Positions 27,003 through 35,894 of a DNA stretch of 64,000 nt are shown here, in pieces (the first letter of the stretch is position 1; the number at the start of each line of letters is the position of its first letter). The position numbers and the translations under genes are program-made. The stretch is from Lachnospiraceae bacterium (lineage in GTDB: Bacteria; Bacillota; Clostridia; Lachnospirales; Lachnospiraceae), in contig JAQXVO010000023.1 in the NCBI GenBank assembly GCA_029224965.1, forward strand, positions 33,318 through 97,317. The letters run 5' to 3'. Below the pieces are notes generated by a model. That model searched no databases. It had not been told where the DNA came from and saw only the letters and a list, made by a program, of their open reading frames with translations.

Positions 27003-28421
27003 CTACTTCCAGTACTCCAGCGTATCCGGGTCCATTCCGATATCCTTGGCATGGAAGACCGGATCCTTTCCTTCCTTCTTCTGCTTTTCATAGTCCTTTG
27101 TCGCCTTGAAGGCAGCTCCGCCGAGACGGACACAGCAGGGAATATTGATCAGTGCCATACCTCCCATGGTGATATCGGCCAGAGCCCAGGCGGCATCCAT
27201 AGGAATCAGTGCACCTGCAAAGATAATGATGGCGCAGATGATCCGGAAAACGATGAGGAAGCGTTTACCTGGCATCTTATTGTTATGCAGGTATTTGAGG
27301 CCGTTGTCTACATAATAGAGATTTCCGATCAGTGTGGTAAAGGCGAAAAGCACCAGGGATATCGTCAGGAAGGCCGGTCCAAAGCCCTTTAAGAAACTGG
27401 ACAGAGCTGCCTGCACATAAGGCGCACCGGCGGTCTTTGCATTGCGCGGAGCATTGGTTACCAGGCAGAGAAGTCCGGTTGCTGTGCAGAGGAAAAGAGT
27501 ATCAATGGAAACAGAGATAACTGCTGCCAGGCCCTGCTTGACCGGATGGGTAGTATCTGCGGATGCGGCAGCATGAGGAGCCGAACCGACACCAGCCTCG
27601 TTGGAATAAAGGCCTCTCTTGATACCGTAGACCATGCAGGATCCGGTAATGCCGCTTCCAATAGCCCGGAAATTAAAGGCATCCTTGAAGATCATAGCGA
27701 ACATGGACGGAATATGACGGTAATTGACAATGCAGATGAGAACTGCCACACCGATATAGATAAAGCCCATGAAAGGCACGATAACCTCGGTCAGCCTGAC
27801 GATCCGCTTGCCGCCGCCCAGAATACAGATCAGAACGATGATGGCAATAATGGCACCGACAATGGCCGGAGTGATCTTGGCATGATAAAAGGAATAGACG
27901 GCAAAGGAAGACTGCAGGTTATAGGAGCAGAGCAGGTTGAAGCCGAATCCGTAGGTCAGGATCAGGAAGATGGTGAAGACAACAGCCAGCTTCTTACTGT
28001 GGATGGCATCCTCGATATAATGCTCGGGACCGCCGTAGCAACCGACCCCGTCGGGTTCACGTTTCTTATAAATCTGGGCCAGAACCGTCTCGACATAGGC
28101 AGAGGCACTGCCGAGAATGGCCAGAAGCCACATCCAGAACATGGCGCCGGTGCCGCCCAGACAGATGGCCGTGGAGACACCGATGATATTTCCGGTGCCG
28201 ACCCGGGATGCCGTGGAAACCATGAGCGCCTGGAATGAGGAAACCGCTCCGTCCTCCTTGGGCTTCTCCCAGAGAACCTTCCAGGCTTCGCCGTACATCC
28301 GCACCTGAACGCCTCTTGTCCGAATCGTGAAATAGATACCGGCTGCCGCCAGTAGAATTACCAGAACCGGAAAATACAGATAGGTATCAATTGCAGAGAG
28401 TATTTGTGTCATCCGCCCCAC
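27003..28421 (-). CDS. alanine/glycine:cation symporter, AGCS family (copy 1)
   Basis: A 472-residue, 11-12 helix carrier. Family signatures include 'ASRVGTGNIIGVSTAICLGGTGA' (residues shown in two halves: S-R-V-G-T-G-N and G-G-T-G-A), 'RGLYSNEAGVGSAP' and 'HPVKQGL'. It imports small neutral amino acids with Na+ or H+. A second, divergent copy is at 60244-61665. RBS is GGTGGGG-like. Confidence 0.93.
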   Translation of the reverse strand: MGRMTQILSAIDTYLYFPVLVILLAAAGIYFTIRTRGVQVRMYGEAWKVLWEKPKEDGAVSSFQALMVSTASRVGTGNIIGVSTAICLGGTGAMFWMWLLAILGSASAYVETVLAQIYKKREPDGVGCYGGPEHYIEDAIHSKKLAVVFTIFLILTYGFGFNLLCSYNLQSSFAVYSFYHAKITPAIVGAIIAIIVLICILGGGKRIVRLTEVIVPFMGFIYIGVAVLICIVNYRHIPSMFAMIFKDAFNFRAIGSGITGSCMVYGIKRGLYSNEAGVGSAPHAAASADTTHPVKQGLAAVISVSIDTLFLCTATGLLCLVTNAPRNAKTAGAPYVQAALSSFLKGFGPAFLTISLVLFAFTTLIGNLYYVDNGLKYLHNNKMPGKRFLIVFRIICAIIIFAGALIPMDAAWALADITMGGMALINIPCCVRLGGAAFKATKDYEKQKKEGKDPVFHAKDIGMDPDTLEYWK

Positions 28422-28531
28422 CTTTCATTGCCTCGTTTGATATTGAATCAGATTTGCTGTCCTGCCGGATCTGTTTTCTTATCCGACAGATTTTCCTCTT
28501 TGAACTGAATTTTTATTAAAACATTGTTAAT

Positions 28532-28540
28532 ATTATACCA
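28532..28540 (-). promoter_or_regulatory. extended -10 promoter candidate for AGCS copy 1
   Basis: On the minus strand the bases read TTGGTATAAT, a TGn-extended -10, about 110 bases upstream of the carrier gene. No convincing -35. Confidence 0.4.
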
Positions 28541-28593
28541 AAAGAAAGGGCCGGAAAAAGATGATCTTTATAGATTTTCGGACTCCTCCTGCC

Positions 28594-29592
28594 TCAGAGA
28601 AAGCGTGTCATGATATAGGTCAGAAGACTGTCCGGAATCAGGCCGCAGAAGATCCGGTCTACTGTGGCAACAAGGCTGGGTGTAGACACGGCATGGCGCT
28701 TTCGTACGGCAGAAAGAGATAAGGAGACCACCTTCTTTGTAGTCGATGTAAAAAGAAGATGATGTTTTTTCCCATCTGCAGCAGTTTCGATAAATCCCGT
28801 ATCTCTGACCCAGTATGGACAGATGGCTGTAACAGAAACTTTTTTCTTCAGGAGCTCTACCCGAAGACTCCTGCTGTAGCTGTAGAGAAAAGCCTTGGAT
28901 GCCGCATAGGCATTGAGAAAAGGAATCGGCTGAAAACCAGCTACGGAGCAGACTTCTCCGATTCGGCCGCCGGTACTCAGATAGGGAATTACGATATTCG
29001 TGAGTTGTGCGGCAGCCCGGTCATTGAGATCGATCATCTTTCCTTCCTTGACGTAACCGACTTCTTCCGAAGAGCCGAAGGCACCAAAGCCAGCGCAGTT
29101 TAAGAGAAGGCTGACCGTATACGAAGCTTGGGGGTTCCCTTCCAGTCTTCTCTTCAACTCTTCCAGAGATTCCTCTCGGATCAGATCCAGAGGCAGTACC
29201 TGAACGGGCAGATGAAGCTCAGAAGCCAGCTGGTCGAGACGGTCTTTTCTTCTGGCGACAAGCCAGATCTCATCCACCTGATAGGCTTTGGGATCCTGAT
29301 CCACGGCTTTAGCATAGGCCATGCCCAGACCGCTGGATGCTCCGGTAATAATGGCCAGACGAATGGCCGGGGTCGAGGTTTCCTGTTCTTTTTCCTCTCC
29401 ATCTCCAGTCTTATTTCCTGTCAAACTTTTCCTGAAATCCTGCTTATTTTCGGCACTTGTTTCCTTTGTCTTTCTGAGTCGATAAATCAGTCTCTCAATC
29501 AGGCCTATGGCCAGTCCGATGATGCCTGCAATAAGAACCAGATTTCCGAAGAAGCCGGCCAGATGATTCCAGATACTCGATATAATCTGCAT
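28594..29592 (-). CDS. membrane-anchored short-chain dehydrogenase/reductase
   Basis: A 332-residue protein with an N-terminal membrane helix (about 12-35), a charged linker rich in Lys/Glu/Thr (40-75), and a classical SDR domain: 'TGASSGLG' cofactor loop at 84-91, 'NCAGFGAFG', a Ser in 'VCSVAG', and 'YAASKAF' as the Y-x3-K catalytic motif. The C-terminus is hydrophobic. The fold oxidises or reduces a hydroxyl/keto group with NAD(P); the substrate cannot be told. A lipid or polyketide-like hydrophobic substrate would suit the membrane anchor. Confidence 0.88.
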   Translation of the reverse strand: MQIISSIWNHLAGFFGNLVLIAGIIGLAIGLIERLIYRLRKTKETSAENKQDFRKSLTGNKTGDGEEKEQETSTPAIRLAIITGASSGLGMAYAKAVDQDPKAYQVDEIWLVARRKDRLDQLASELHLPVQVLPLDLIREESLEELKRRLEGNPQASYTVSLLLNCAGFGAFGSSEEVGYVKEGKMIDLNDRAAAQLTNIVIPYLSTGGRIGEVCSVAGFQPIPFLNAYAASKAFLYSYSRSLRVELLKKKVSVTAICPYWVRDTGFIETAADGKKHHLLFTSTTKKVVSLSLSAVRKRHAVSTPSLVATVDRIFCGLIPDSLLTYIMTRFL

Positions 29593-29852
29593 ATTTCACA
29601 CACTTTCCTTGAAATTGCATCTCTTTACTACACTGCTGTCTCAGAATGTATTTTCATCATTATATAATAATTATGACAGATCGAATGAAATATCATCCTG
29701 TACCTTCTGCTTTCTTTATAGCTGTAGAAAACATTGAATGCAATAAGACAGCAAAGTATGTTTTCTTTACACATTGCAATTTTTCAATACTGTGGTAACA
29801 TATATCTAATTAAGATTTAAAATTTTGGAAGTATAAAACCTTATTCAGAATA

Positions 29853-29879
29853 TTGACATATAAACCTTTAGAATATGAA
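29853..29879 (+). promoter_or_regulatory. promoter candidate for the DtxR/MntR-type regulator
   Basis: TTGACA at 29853-29858 and TATGAA at 29874-29879, with a short 15-base spacer, 27 bases before the gene. The remainder of the 29593-29905 gap is AT-rich with no other feature seen. Confidence 0.35.
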
Positions 29880-29905
29880 CTTTTCATAAGAAACGGAGTA
29901 CGACC

Positions 29906-30313
29906 ATGAGAAGAACAGAAGAAAATAACGGAACACAGAAGACCACAGAGGATTATCTGGAAGCAATTCTGGAGATTTTTCAGGAGCAGGGCTATGTCCG
30001 TTCCATTGATGTAGCCGAGCATCTTGAAGTTTCCAAGCCCAGCGTCACCTATACAACAAAGCGTCTCAAGGAAAAAAACTACATCACAACGGATCATGCA
30101 GGCATGCTGGTCCTTACTGATGAGGGCAAAGCTATTGCAGAACGTACCCTGGACCGCCATCATACTCTGACAAAACTTCTGGAATCGGTAGGTGTTGACC
30201 ATGACCAGGCTCAGATCGATGCCTGCAAGGTTGAGCATGATCTCTCTGAAGAGTCCTTCCAGGCTTTAAAAAAGCTTGTTGTAAAAGGCCAGCCCAAGAC
30301 AGCCCAGGCCTGA
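29906..30313 (+). CDS. DtxR/MntR-family metal-dependent regulator
   Basis: A 135-residue regulator: winged helix with 'TTEDYLEAILEIF' opening and 'SIDVAEHLEVSKPSVTYTTKRLKEK' recognition region (given here by its residues S-I-D-V-A-E-H-L and S-K-P-S-V), then a metal/dimer domain with 'RHHTLTKLLESVGV' and 'ACKVEHDLSEESF'. His and Glu/Cys ligands are in the positions used for Fe or Mn. It is convergent with the feo operon, which it probably represses when metal is plentiful. It has no SH3 domain, as in MntR. Confidence 0.9.
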   Translation: MRRTEENNGTQKTTEDYLEAILEIFQEQGYVRSIDVAEHLEVSKPSVTYTTKRLKEKNYITTDHAGMLVLTDEGKAIAERTLDRHHTLTKLLESVGVDHDQAQIDACKVEHDLSEESFQALKKLVVKGQPKTAQA

Positions 30314-30350
30314 ATCTTTTCTTGAGGAAATAATAAATTCTGTTATTCTT

Positions 30351-30379
30351 GCCCGCTGGAATCATTCCGGCGGGCTTTT
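30351..30379 (+). terminator. terminator after the metal regulator
   Basis: GCCCGC pairs with GCGGGC, extended by TGGAAT/ATTCC, followed by TTTT. Confidence 0.8.
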
Positions 30380-30472
30380 CATATTTTCTTAAGTCCGTAC
30401 AGAGCATTCCGGTCTGAACCAAGACCCATAACAGGCAGTGAAATATTTTAGACATGAATAAAAGTCTGATCG

Positions 30473-30515
30473 AAAAAAGGATTGCTGTCCTATCTTTTGA
30501 ATTGGACAGCAATCC
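30473..30515 (-). terminator. terminator of the feo operon
   Basis: Perfect 12-bp arms GGATTGCTGTCC/GGACAGCAATCC with a 13-base loop; six T follow on the minus strand. It also offers a weak T-rich flank on the plus strand. Confidence 0.85.
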
Positions 30516-30570
30516 TTCTTATTCATTCAAGTCACTTTCCAGTGATCCGATGCTCTACAGGCGTCCAGCC

Positions 30571-30822
30571 TTATCTTCCGAAAAGTCCCTTCTTCACATA
30601 AGGTTCACAGGTGATTCCCTGAAAATGATAGCCGGTTTCTTCAATGGCTTTTTCCAGTCTGTCATCATTGACTTCCTCATCGGTTAAGAAAGTGGCAATT
30701 CCCTTTTTATGGGAAGAGGAAACCTTCTTTACATTTGGGAAGGTCTTTCGAATGACATCATTGATATGAGATTCACACATACCGCAGGCCATACCGCCGA
30801 TTTTTACTGTTGTCTTATACAA
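30571..30822 (-). CDS. small heavy-metal-associated (HMA) domain protein
   Basis: An 83-residue single-domain protein with 'GGMACGMCESHI', the M-x-C-x2-C metal motif of CopZ-like chaperones, and the beta-alpha-beta-beta-alpha-beta length. A C-terminal extension carries one more Cys. The start is set by the ribosome site: AAAGGAG lies eight bases before a TTG at 30822, while the ATG at 30831 abuts it and is too close. It follows feoB by about 115 bases and precedes the operon terminator, so it may carry or sense a metal in the same response. Confidence 0.85.
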   Translation of the reverse strand: MYKTTVKIGGMACGMCESHINDVIRKTFPNVKKVSSSHKKGIATFLTDEEVNDDRLEKAIEETGYHFQGITCEPYVKKGLFGR

Positions 30823-30946
30823 AAGAATCATCTCCTTTGGGTTCTTATTCTAATAGATCCCAGATACTTGTCCAGATTTTTCGAATCCTGATTTCATCTT
30901 ATATTCAACTTCTATATCAGGTTTTCTGAAGAATCAAAGTATTCGC

Positions 30947-33097
30947 TCATACTCCTCTGGCTTCAACTGCTGATACCGCATTGCCTCTTCTCTGCTTATA
31001 AGGATTCGGACGGAAGATGAAGTATACGGCGATCAGGATCAGTGCGATTGCAACGACAGTACCAAAGGTGAAGACTCCGTTGACCAGCGATCCGATCTGG
31101 TAGGTGCACATTGCCAGGCAGTAGCCCATCAGCATCTGATAACCGAAGGTGATCCAGCCCCATTTCCGGCTGCCCTGTTCACGGAAGGAAGTTGCGATAG
31201 CAACCATGCAGGGTGCATCGAAAATATTGAAGAGGAGAAAACTCATTCCGACAAGCTGGCTTCCGCCGAAGAGGTGATTGATAGCGGTTGCGATATCTTT
31301 ACTGCTGTCACTTGCAGCATGAGCAAGCATACCAAGAGTTGCGGTAGCCTGTTCCTTGGCAACCTCAGCAGAAACCGATGCAACGGCGCCCTGCCAGGTT
31401 CCGAAACCCAGAGGCTTGAAGATCCATGCAAGAACTTCACCAATATAACGAAGGAAGGAATGGTCAATGTCATCTGCCAGGAATCCGGTCGGTCCGAAGT
31501 GCATCAGGAACCAGATAACAATACACATGGTGAAGATGATGGTTCCGGCCTTGATTAGGAAAGCCTTCGCTCTCTCCCAGACATGGATCAGAACACCCTT
31601 AACTGTAGGAATGTGGTAAGCAGGAAGCTCCATAACGAAAGGAGCAGGATCGCCCGAGAAATACTTGGTCTTCTTCAGTGCAATTCCGGAGCATACGACG
31701 ATACCAAGTCCTGCGAAATACATAGCAGGTGCTACAATTGCGCTTCCAGGGAAGCAGACCAGAGTCATCATTGCAACGATTTCCATCTTGGCACTGCAGG
31801 GCATGAAGGTGGAAAGCAGGATGGTCATCCGGCGGTCTTTTTCATTCTCAATGGTACGGGAGGCCATGATTGCAGGAACACCGCATCCGGTACCGATCAG
31901 CATAGGAATGAAGGACTTTCCGGAAAGGCCGAATCTTCTGAAGATACGGTCCATGATGAAGGCAACCCGGGCCATATATCCGGAATCTTCCAGGATGGAC
32001 AGGCAGAGGAAAAGCATAATCATCTGCGGCACGAATCCAAGGACGGTTCCGACACCTCCGATAATACCGTCAACCAGAAGGCTGATCACAGGAGCAGAAG
32101 CTCCAAGAGCCTTCAGACCCGCTGTCGCACCATTGGTAATCCAGGTTCCAAAAAGGACATCATTTGTCCAGTCAGTTGCCCAGCCTCCAAGAGTTGTAAC
32201 AGATACATAGTAGACACCCCACATAATCAGGGCAAAAATCGGAAGAGCTAGGATTCGGTTGGTGACAACCCGGTCGATCTTATCCGAAACAGTCATTTCG
32301 CCTTTAGACTTCTTTTTCACAACTGTATCGGATACCAGCTTCTGGATGTAAGTATATCTCTGGTTGGTGATGATACTTTCAGCATCATCGTCCATTTCCT
32401 TTTCACAGTCTTTGATGTGCTCATCAATATGCTTGAGCAGATCCGAAGAGAGATTGAGCTGTTCCGTTGCTTTGGTATCCCGTTCGAAAAGCTTGACTGC
32501 GAACCAGCGAAGCTGTTTCTTTGTAACCAGATCCTGAATGGACTCTTCGATATGAGCGATGGCATGTTCTACGCTTCCGGTAAAGACATGAGGAAGCTCG
32601 CCCTTTTCTTTTGCTGCAAACTGAATTGCAAGCTCTGCAGCCTTTCTGGTGTTCTCTGAATGAAGAGCACTGATTTCGATGGTTTCGCATCCCAGCTCTT
32701 TGCCAAGCTTCTGGGTATCAATCTTATCCCCAGTCTTACGGACGATATCCATCATGTTGAAAGCCAGGACAACCGGAATACCGATCTCAACGAGCTGTGT
32801 GGTAAGATACAGGTTTCTCTCGATATTGGTTGCATCGACGATGTTCAGGATAACATCCGGCTTTTCATTTACCAGATAATTTCGTGATACAACTTCCTCA
32901 AGAGTATAAGGGCTCAGGGAATAAATGCCCGGAAGGTCCTGGATGATAACGTCCTTATGTCCGATCAGCCGGCCTTCCTTCTTTTCTACTGTGACGCCGG
33001 GCCAGTTACCAACGTACTGGGTACTTCCTGTCAGGTCATTGAACAGGGTTGTCTTACCACAGTTGGGGTTACCTGCCAGCGCAATTTTGATTGCCAT
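30947..33097 (-). CDS. feoB: ferrous iron transporter FeoB
   Basis: A 716-residue fusion of an N-terminal G domain and a polytopic membrane domain that imports Fe(II). Motifs: 'GNPNCGKTT' (G1, 8-16), 'DLPGIYSL' (G3) and 'NMMD' (G4, Asn-x-x-Asp). The membrane half has the two gate motifs with conserved Cys, 'GTGCGVPAIMASR' and 'FMPCSAKM'. A helical GDI-like spacer lies at about 170-270. Downstream of two feoA genes and upstream of the HMA gene, all leftward. Confidence 0.96.
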   Translation of the reverse strand: MAIKIALAGNPNCGKTTLFNDLTGSTQYVGNWPGVTVEKKEGRLIGHKDVIIQDLPGIYSLSPYTLEEVVSRNYLVNEKPDVILNIVDATNIERNLYLTTQLVEIGIPVVLAFNMMDIVRKTGDKIDTQKLGKELGCETIEISALHSENTRKAAELAIQFAAKEKGELPHVFTGSVEHAIAHIEESIQDLVTKKQLRWFAVKLFERDTKATEQLNLSSDLLKHIDEHIKDCEKEMDDDAESIITNQRYTYIQKLVSDTVVKKKSKGEMTVSDKIDRVVTNRILALPIFALIMWGVYYVSVTTLGGWATDWTNDVLFGTWITNGATAGLKALGASAPVISLLVDGIIGGVGTVLGFVPQMIMLFLCLSILEDSGYMARVAFIMDRIFRRFGLSGKSFIPMLIGTGCGVPAIMASRTIENEKDRRMTILLSTFMPCSAKMEIVAMMTLVCFPGSAIVAPAMYFAGLGIVVCSGIALKKTKYFSGDPAPFVMELPAYHIPTVKGVLIHVWERAKAFLIKAGTIIFTMCIVIWFLMHFGPTGFLADDIDHSFLRYIGEVLAWIFKPLGFGTWQGAVASVSAEVAKEQATATLGMLAHAASDSSKDIATAINHLFGGSQLVGMSFLLFNIFDAPCMVAIATSFREQGSRKWGWITFGYQMLMGYCLAMCTYQIGSLVNGVFTFGTVVAIALILIAVYFIFRPNPYKQRRGNAVSAVEARGV

Positions 33098-33183
33098 ATT
33101 GATCCTCTTTTCTTTGCTGGTTTTATGAAGTTCGTTCTGAAATTCATTCTTTGATTCGGTCTGTATCTGATCAAAAATTCAAA

Positions 33184-33405
33184 TCATGACATCTCAAGGA
33201 TATCCGCATCATCCTTCCGGACGGAAAGCTCATATCCTCTGACGGTTACCTCGATAGGATCCCCCAGGGGAGCAACCTTACGAACCGTAATCTCGGTACC
33301 CTTTGTGATACCCATATCCATGATCCGGCGCTTCAGTGCACCGCTGCCATGGATTTTAATAACGGTTGATGTCTCACCAACATTCACATCTCTCAGCGAC
33401 TTCAT
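33184..33405 (-). CDS. feoA: FeoA domain protein (second copy)
   Basis: 73 residues with an SH3-like fold: 'RRIMDMGITKGTEITV' and 'GDPIEVTVRGYELSVRKDDA' are the FeoA signature. It is thought to bind and tune FeoB. It lies 86 bases before feoB and 242 bases after the first feoA. Confidence 0.93.
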   Translation of the reverse strand: MKSLRDVNVGETSTVIKIHGSGALKRRIMDMGITKGTEITVRKVAPLGDPIEVTVRGYELSVRKDDADILEMS

Positions 33406-33647
33406 ACCATGCCTCCTCGTAATCTATAAATTTCTTGAACTTCGGAAATGATCCGAAGGGACAAGCCTTAAAACTGCTTCAGCCAATTCCGGCAGATCTG
33501 CAAACAGCCTTCATTATTCAAATCAAGCCCGGAAAACAGCTTCACTATTACATGAGTTTTCTCTTATTCCAGAGATTCTAATTTTACAAGCGTTACATGA
33601 GACTAACCTTCAGTCAAAAGAAAATGGCCTACTTCGGCCTTGCTCAC

Positions 33648-33869
33648 TTACATGGTCACCATAATTTTTTTTGTCATTTCTTCGGTCAGAGCCAGTCTGG
33701 CATCCTTTACCATAACGATGATATTTCCATTTCCAGGCGTAGATACTACCCGAATCTCGCTGCCAACAACAAAGCCAAGATCCTCCAGATGTTTCTTGAC
33801 TTCGGGGCTTCCTCCGATGCGGGCAACCATCATCTTTCCTCCGGCCTTTGCCATAGAAAGAGGCAGCAT
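33648..33869 (-). CDS. feoA: FeoA domain protein (first copy)
   Basis: 73 residues, divergent from the second copy: 'KKHLEDLGFVVGSEIRVV' and 'GNIIVMVKDARLALTEEMTKKI'. AAGGAATATCA precedes the ATG. Two separate small FeoA proteins before FeoB is common in Clostridia. First gene of the operon, preceded by an AT-rich region with a 14-bp palindrome. Confidence 0.93.
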   Translation of the reverse strand: MLPLSMAKAGGKMMVARIGGSPEVKKHLEDLGFVVGSEIRVVSTPGNGNIIVMVKDARLALTEEMTKKIMVTM

Positions 33870-34000
33870 TGATATTCCTTTCTAATCCAAAGCATTCAGC
33901 GAAACGATCCATATCAGCAATGGAAATGGTCTATATATGAAATACAAGACAGCTTCCTTTGCTCAGTTTTATGTTTCGATAGTTTCTTTGATTTAATATA

Positions 34001-34014
34001 AGATTTATAAATCT
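34001..34014. promoter_or_regulatory. palindrome upstream of feoA
   Basis: AGATTTATAAATCT, a perfect palindrome about 130 bases before the first feoA. It could bind the DtxR/MntR-type regulator; a related but imperfect AAGATTTA run lies before that regulator (about 29813). The remaining bases of the 33870-34355 gap are AT-rich; no lysine riboswitch was recognised before lysC. Confidence 0.4.
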
Positions 34015-34355
34015 AACTTTCGGTAATTATTTTATTTATTAGTAAAAGGTCTGTCAACAAAATTTAATCGTTTTTTTAGAATTTCCCAGTCGGGACATAT
34101 GGTATCAATCCGCATACTGCTGAAGACTCCTCTGATTCCCCTGCTTTCGTCATGAATTCCTCTGTTTTGCCTGCTTTACTTGTGATAAAATATCAAAGTT
34201 GTCTGTCGTGGAGATCAGGCATGGAAGGAAGAGTCCTTCTAAAAAATGAAGCTTGTAAAAAGTCAGAGGAAGAGTCTCAGACAGATTCCGATTAGAAAAC
34301 AAGTCTGATCATTATAGACAGATAAATTAAATAAGAAACGAAGAGAACGATAGAA

Positions 34356-35669
34356 ATGAAGACAATTGTAGCAAAATTCGGCGGCACTTCTCTGGCCGAT
34401 GCCGACCAGTTTCGTAAAGTCAAGGCCATTATTGAAGAAGATCCTGCCCGCCGTTATATCGTCGTATCCGCACCCGGCAAACGATTTCCGGATGACATTA
34501 AAGTAACCGATCTTCTGATCCGCTGCTATGAAAACGCCCTGACCCATAAACCGGTCGGCGAGCTTCTGACCGAGGTCCGCGACCGCTTCTATGAGATTAT
34601 CCGCGACCTTGGTCTCCATTTCCCCATTGATGATGAAATGGAGATCATCCGGCGCAATCTGCAGAAGAAGCCGGAGCTGGACTACATGGCCAGCCGCGGG
34701 GAATATCTGAACGCACAGATCCTGGCCGAATATCTGGGCTTTACCTTCGTGGACCCAGCCTGGTCGGTCTGTTTCACAAGGGATGGTCAGCTGGACCCTG
34801 TGACTACCCAGAGGGCCATGGCGGCTGCTCTCCATCCCCTGGACCGGGCTGTCATCGCCGGCTTCTACGGTGCCGATGAAGATGGAAAGATTCATACGCT
34901 CTCCCGTGGTGGATCCGACATTTCCGGAAGCCTGGCTGCCAAGGCCATCCATGCCGATCTCTATGAGAACTGGACCGATGTATCCGGTCTGAAGGCTGCC
35001 GATCCCCGGATCGTGGCAGAGCCCCGGACTGTGGACTACTTAAGCTACCGGGAACTTCGGGCTCTCTCCTATATGGGCGCTTCGGTTCTCCATACCGATG
35101 CCGTCCTTCCCGCATCTGAGCTGGAGATCCCCATCAATATCCGAAATACCAACCAGCCCGAGGATGCCGGCACCATGATCGTCCGCCACTTTCCTCCCGC
35201 CAAGCAGAAATATCCGGTAGTCGGCGTAGCAGGCAGACCCGGCATGACCGTTCTCCAGGTGGAAAAGGTCATGGTCAGTGACGGAGCCGGTTTCAGTGCC
35301 ATCCTTCTAGATCTTCTGAAAAAGAGGGACCTTCCCTTCGAGCAGTGCCTGACCGGTATTGATACCGTCACATTGATCATTCGCTCCGACCTTCTTTCGA
35401 CCTGCAAGGACGACCTCCTTCAGGAGATCCGTGATACCCTGAATCCGGATTATCTGGGAGTCTTTGAACACTTGTCGGTTATTGCAGTCGTCGGCGAGAA
35501 GGATCCCGGATCCATTGCTAACGTCAAGGTTCTGAATGCCCTCTCCCTTGCCGGTATCGAAATAGATACCATAAACCAGGGTGCCGGCAAGCTAAACCTT
35601 CTGATCGGCGTACCCGAGGACCGCTACGAGGATGCTATCCGGGCCATCTATGGAGCGATCGAAGCCTGA
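34356..35669 (+). CDS. lysC: aspartate kinase
   Basis: A 437-residue single-function aspartokinase that starts the aspartate pathway to lysine, threonine and methionine. The N-terminal kinase domain opens with 'KFGGTSL' (7-13) and has 'SRGGSDISG' and the 'ENWTDVSGLKAADPR' substrate region. Two ACT domains follow from about 290, the usual site of amino-acid feedback. Monocistronic; a long leader of uncertain structure precedes it. A large hairpin ends the transcript. Confidence 0.95.
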   Translation: MKTIVAKFGGTSLADADQFRKVKAIIEEDPARRYIVVSAPGKRFPDDIKVTDLLIRCYENALTHKPVGELLTEVRDRFYEIIRDLGLHFPIDDEMEIIRRNLQKKPELDYMASRGEYLNAQILAEYLGFTFVDPAWSVCFTRDGQLDPVTTQRAMAAALHPLDRAVIAGFYGADEDGKIHTLSRGGSDISGSLAAKAIHADLYENWTDVSGLKAADPRIVAEPRTVDYLSYRELRALSYMGASVLHTDAVLPASELEIPINIRNTNQPEDAGTMIVRHFPPAKQKYPVVGVAGRPGMTVLQVEKVMVSDGAGFSAILLDLLKKRDLPFEQCLTGIDTVTLIIRSDLLSTCKDDLLQEIRDTLNPDYLGVFEHLSVIAVVGEKDPGSIANVKVLNALSLAGIEIDTINQGAGKLNLLIGVPEDRYEDAIRAIYGAIEA

Positions 35670-35742
35670 ACTGAAAAATTGCAAGCGGACACAGCAGGCA
35701 GCAATCCGCTGATCCGCCGATAACACCTGCATCATTTAAACC

Positions 35743-35825
35743 AAAACCACCGTCCTTTCAAATCTGATTTCTGTCTGCACTTCAGACAGATCATCAATCT
35801 TCGAAAAGACGGTGGTTTTATTTTT
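35743..35825 (+). terminator. long-loop terminator after lysC
   Basis: AAAACCACCGTC...TTTC pairs with GAAA...GACGGTGGTTTT, enclosing an inner TCTGTCTG/CAGACAGA hairpin; T-rich sequence follows. The large structured apex is unusual but recurs elsewhere in the window. Confidence 0.8.
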
Positions 35826-35894
35826 CTATTCTTTTTTACAGGACAGGCTCTGCTCCCGGACTATGATTCCAGGACTATTCTTTTAAAACAGATA

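Noticed and set aside
34070..34355. Lysine riboswitch before lysC
   Set aside because: None of the conserved lysine-riboswitch core sequences were recognised; the leader looks unstructured apart from weak stems.
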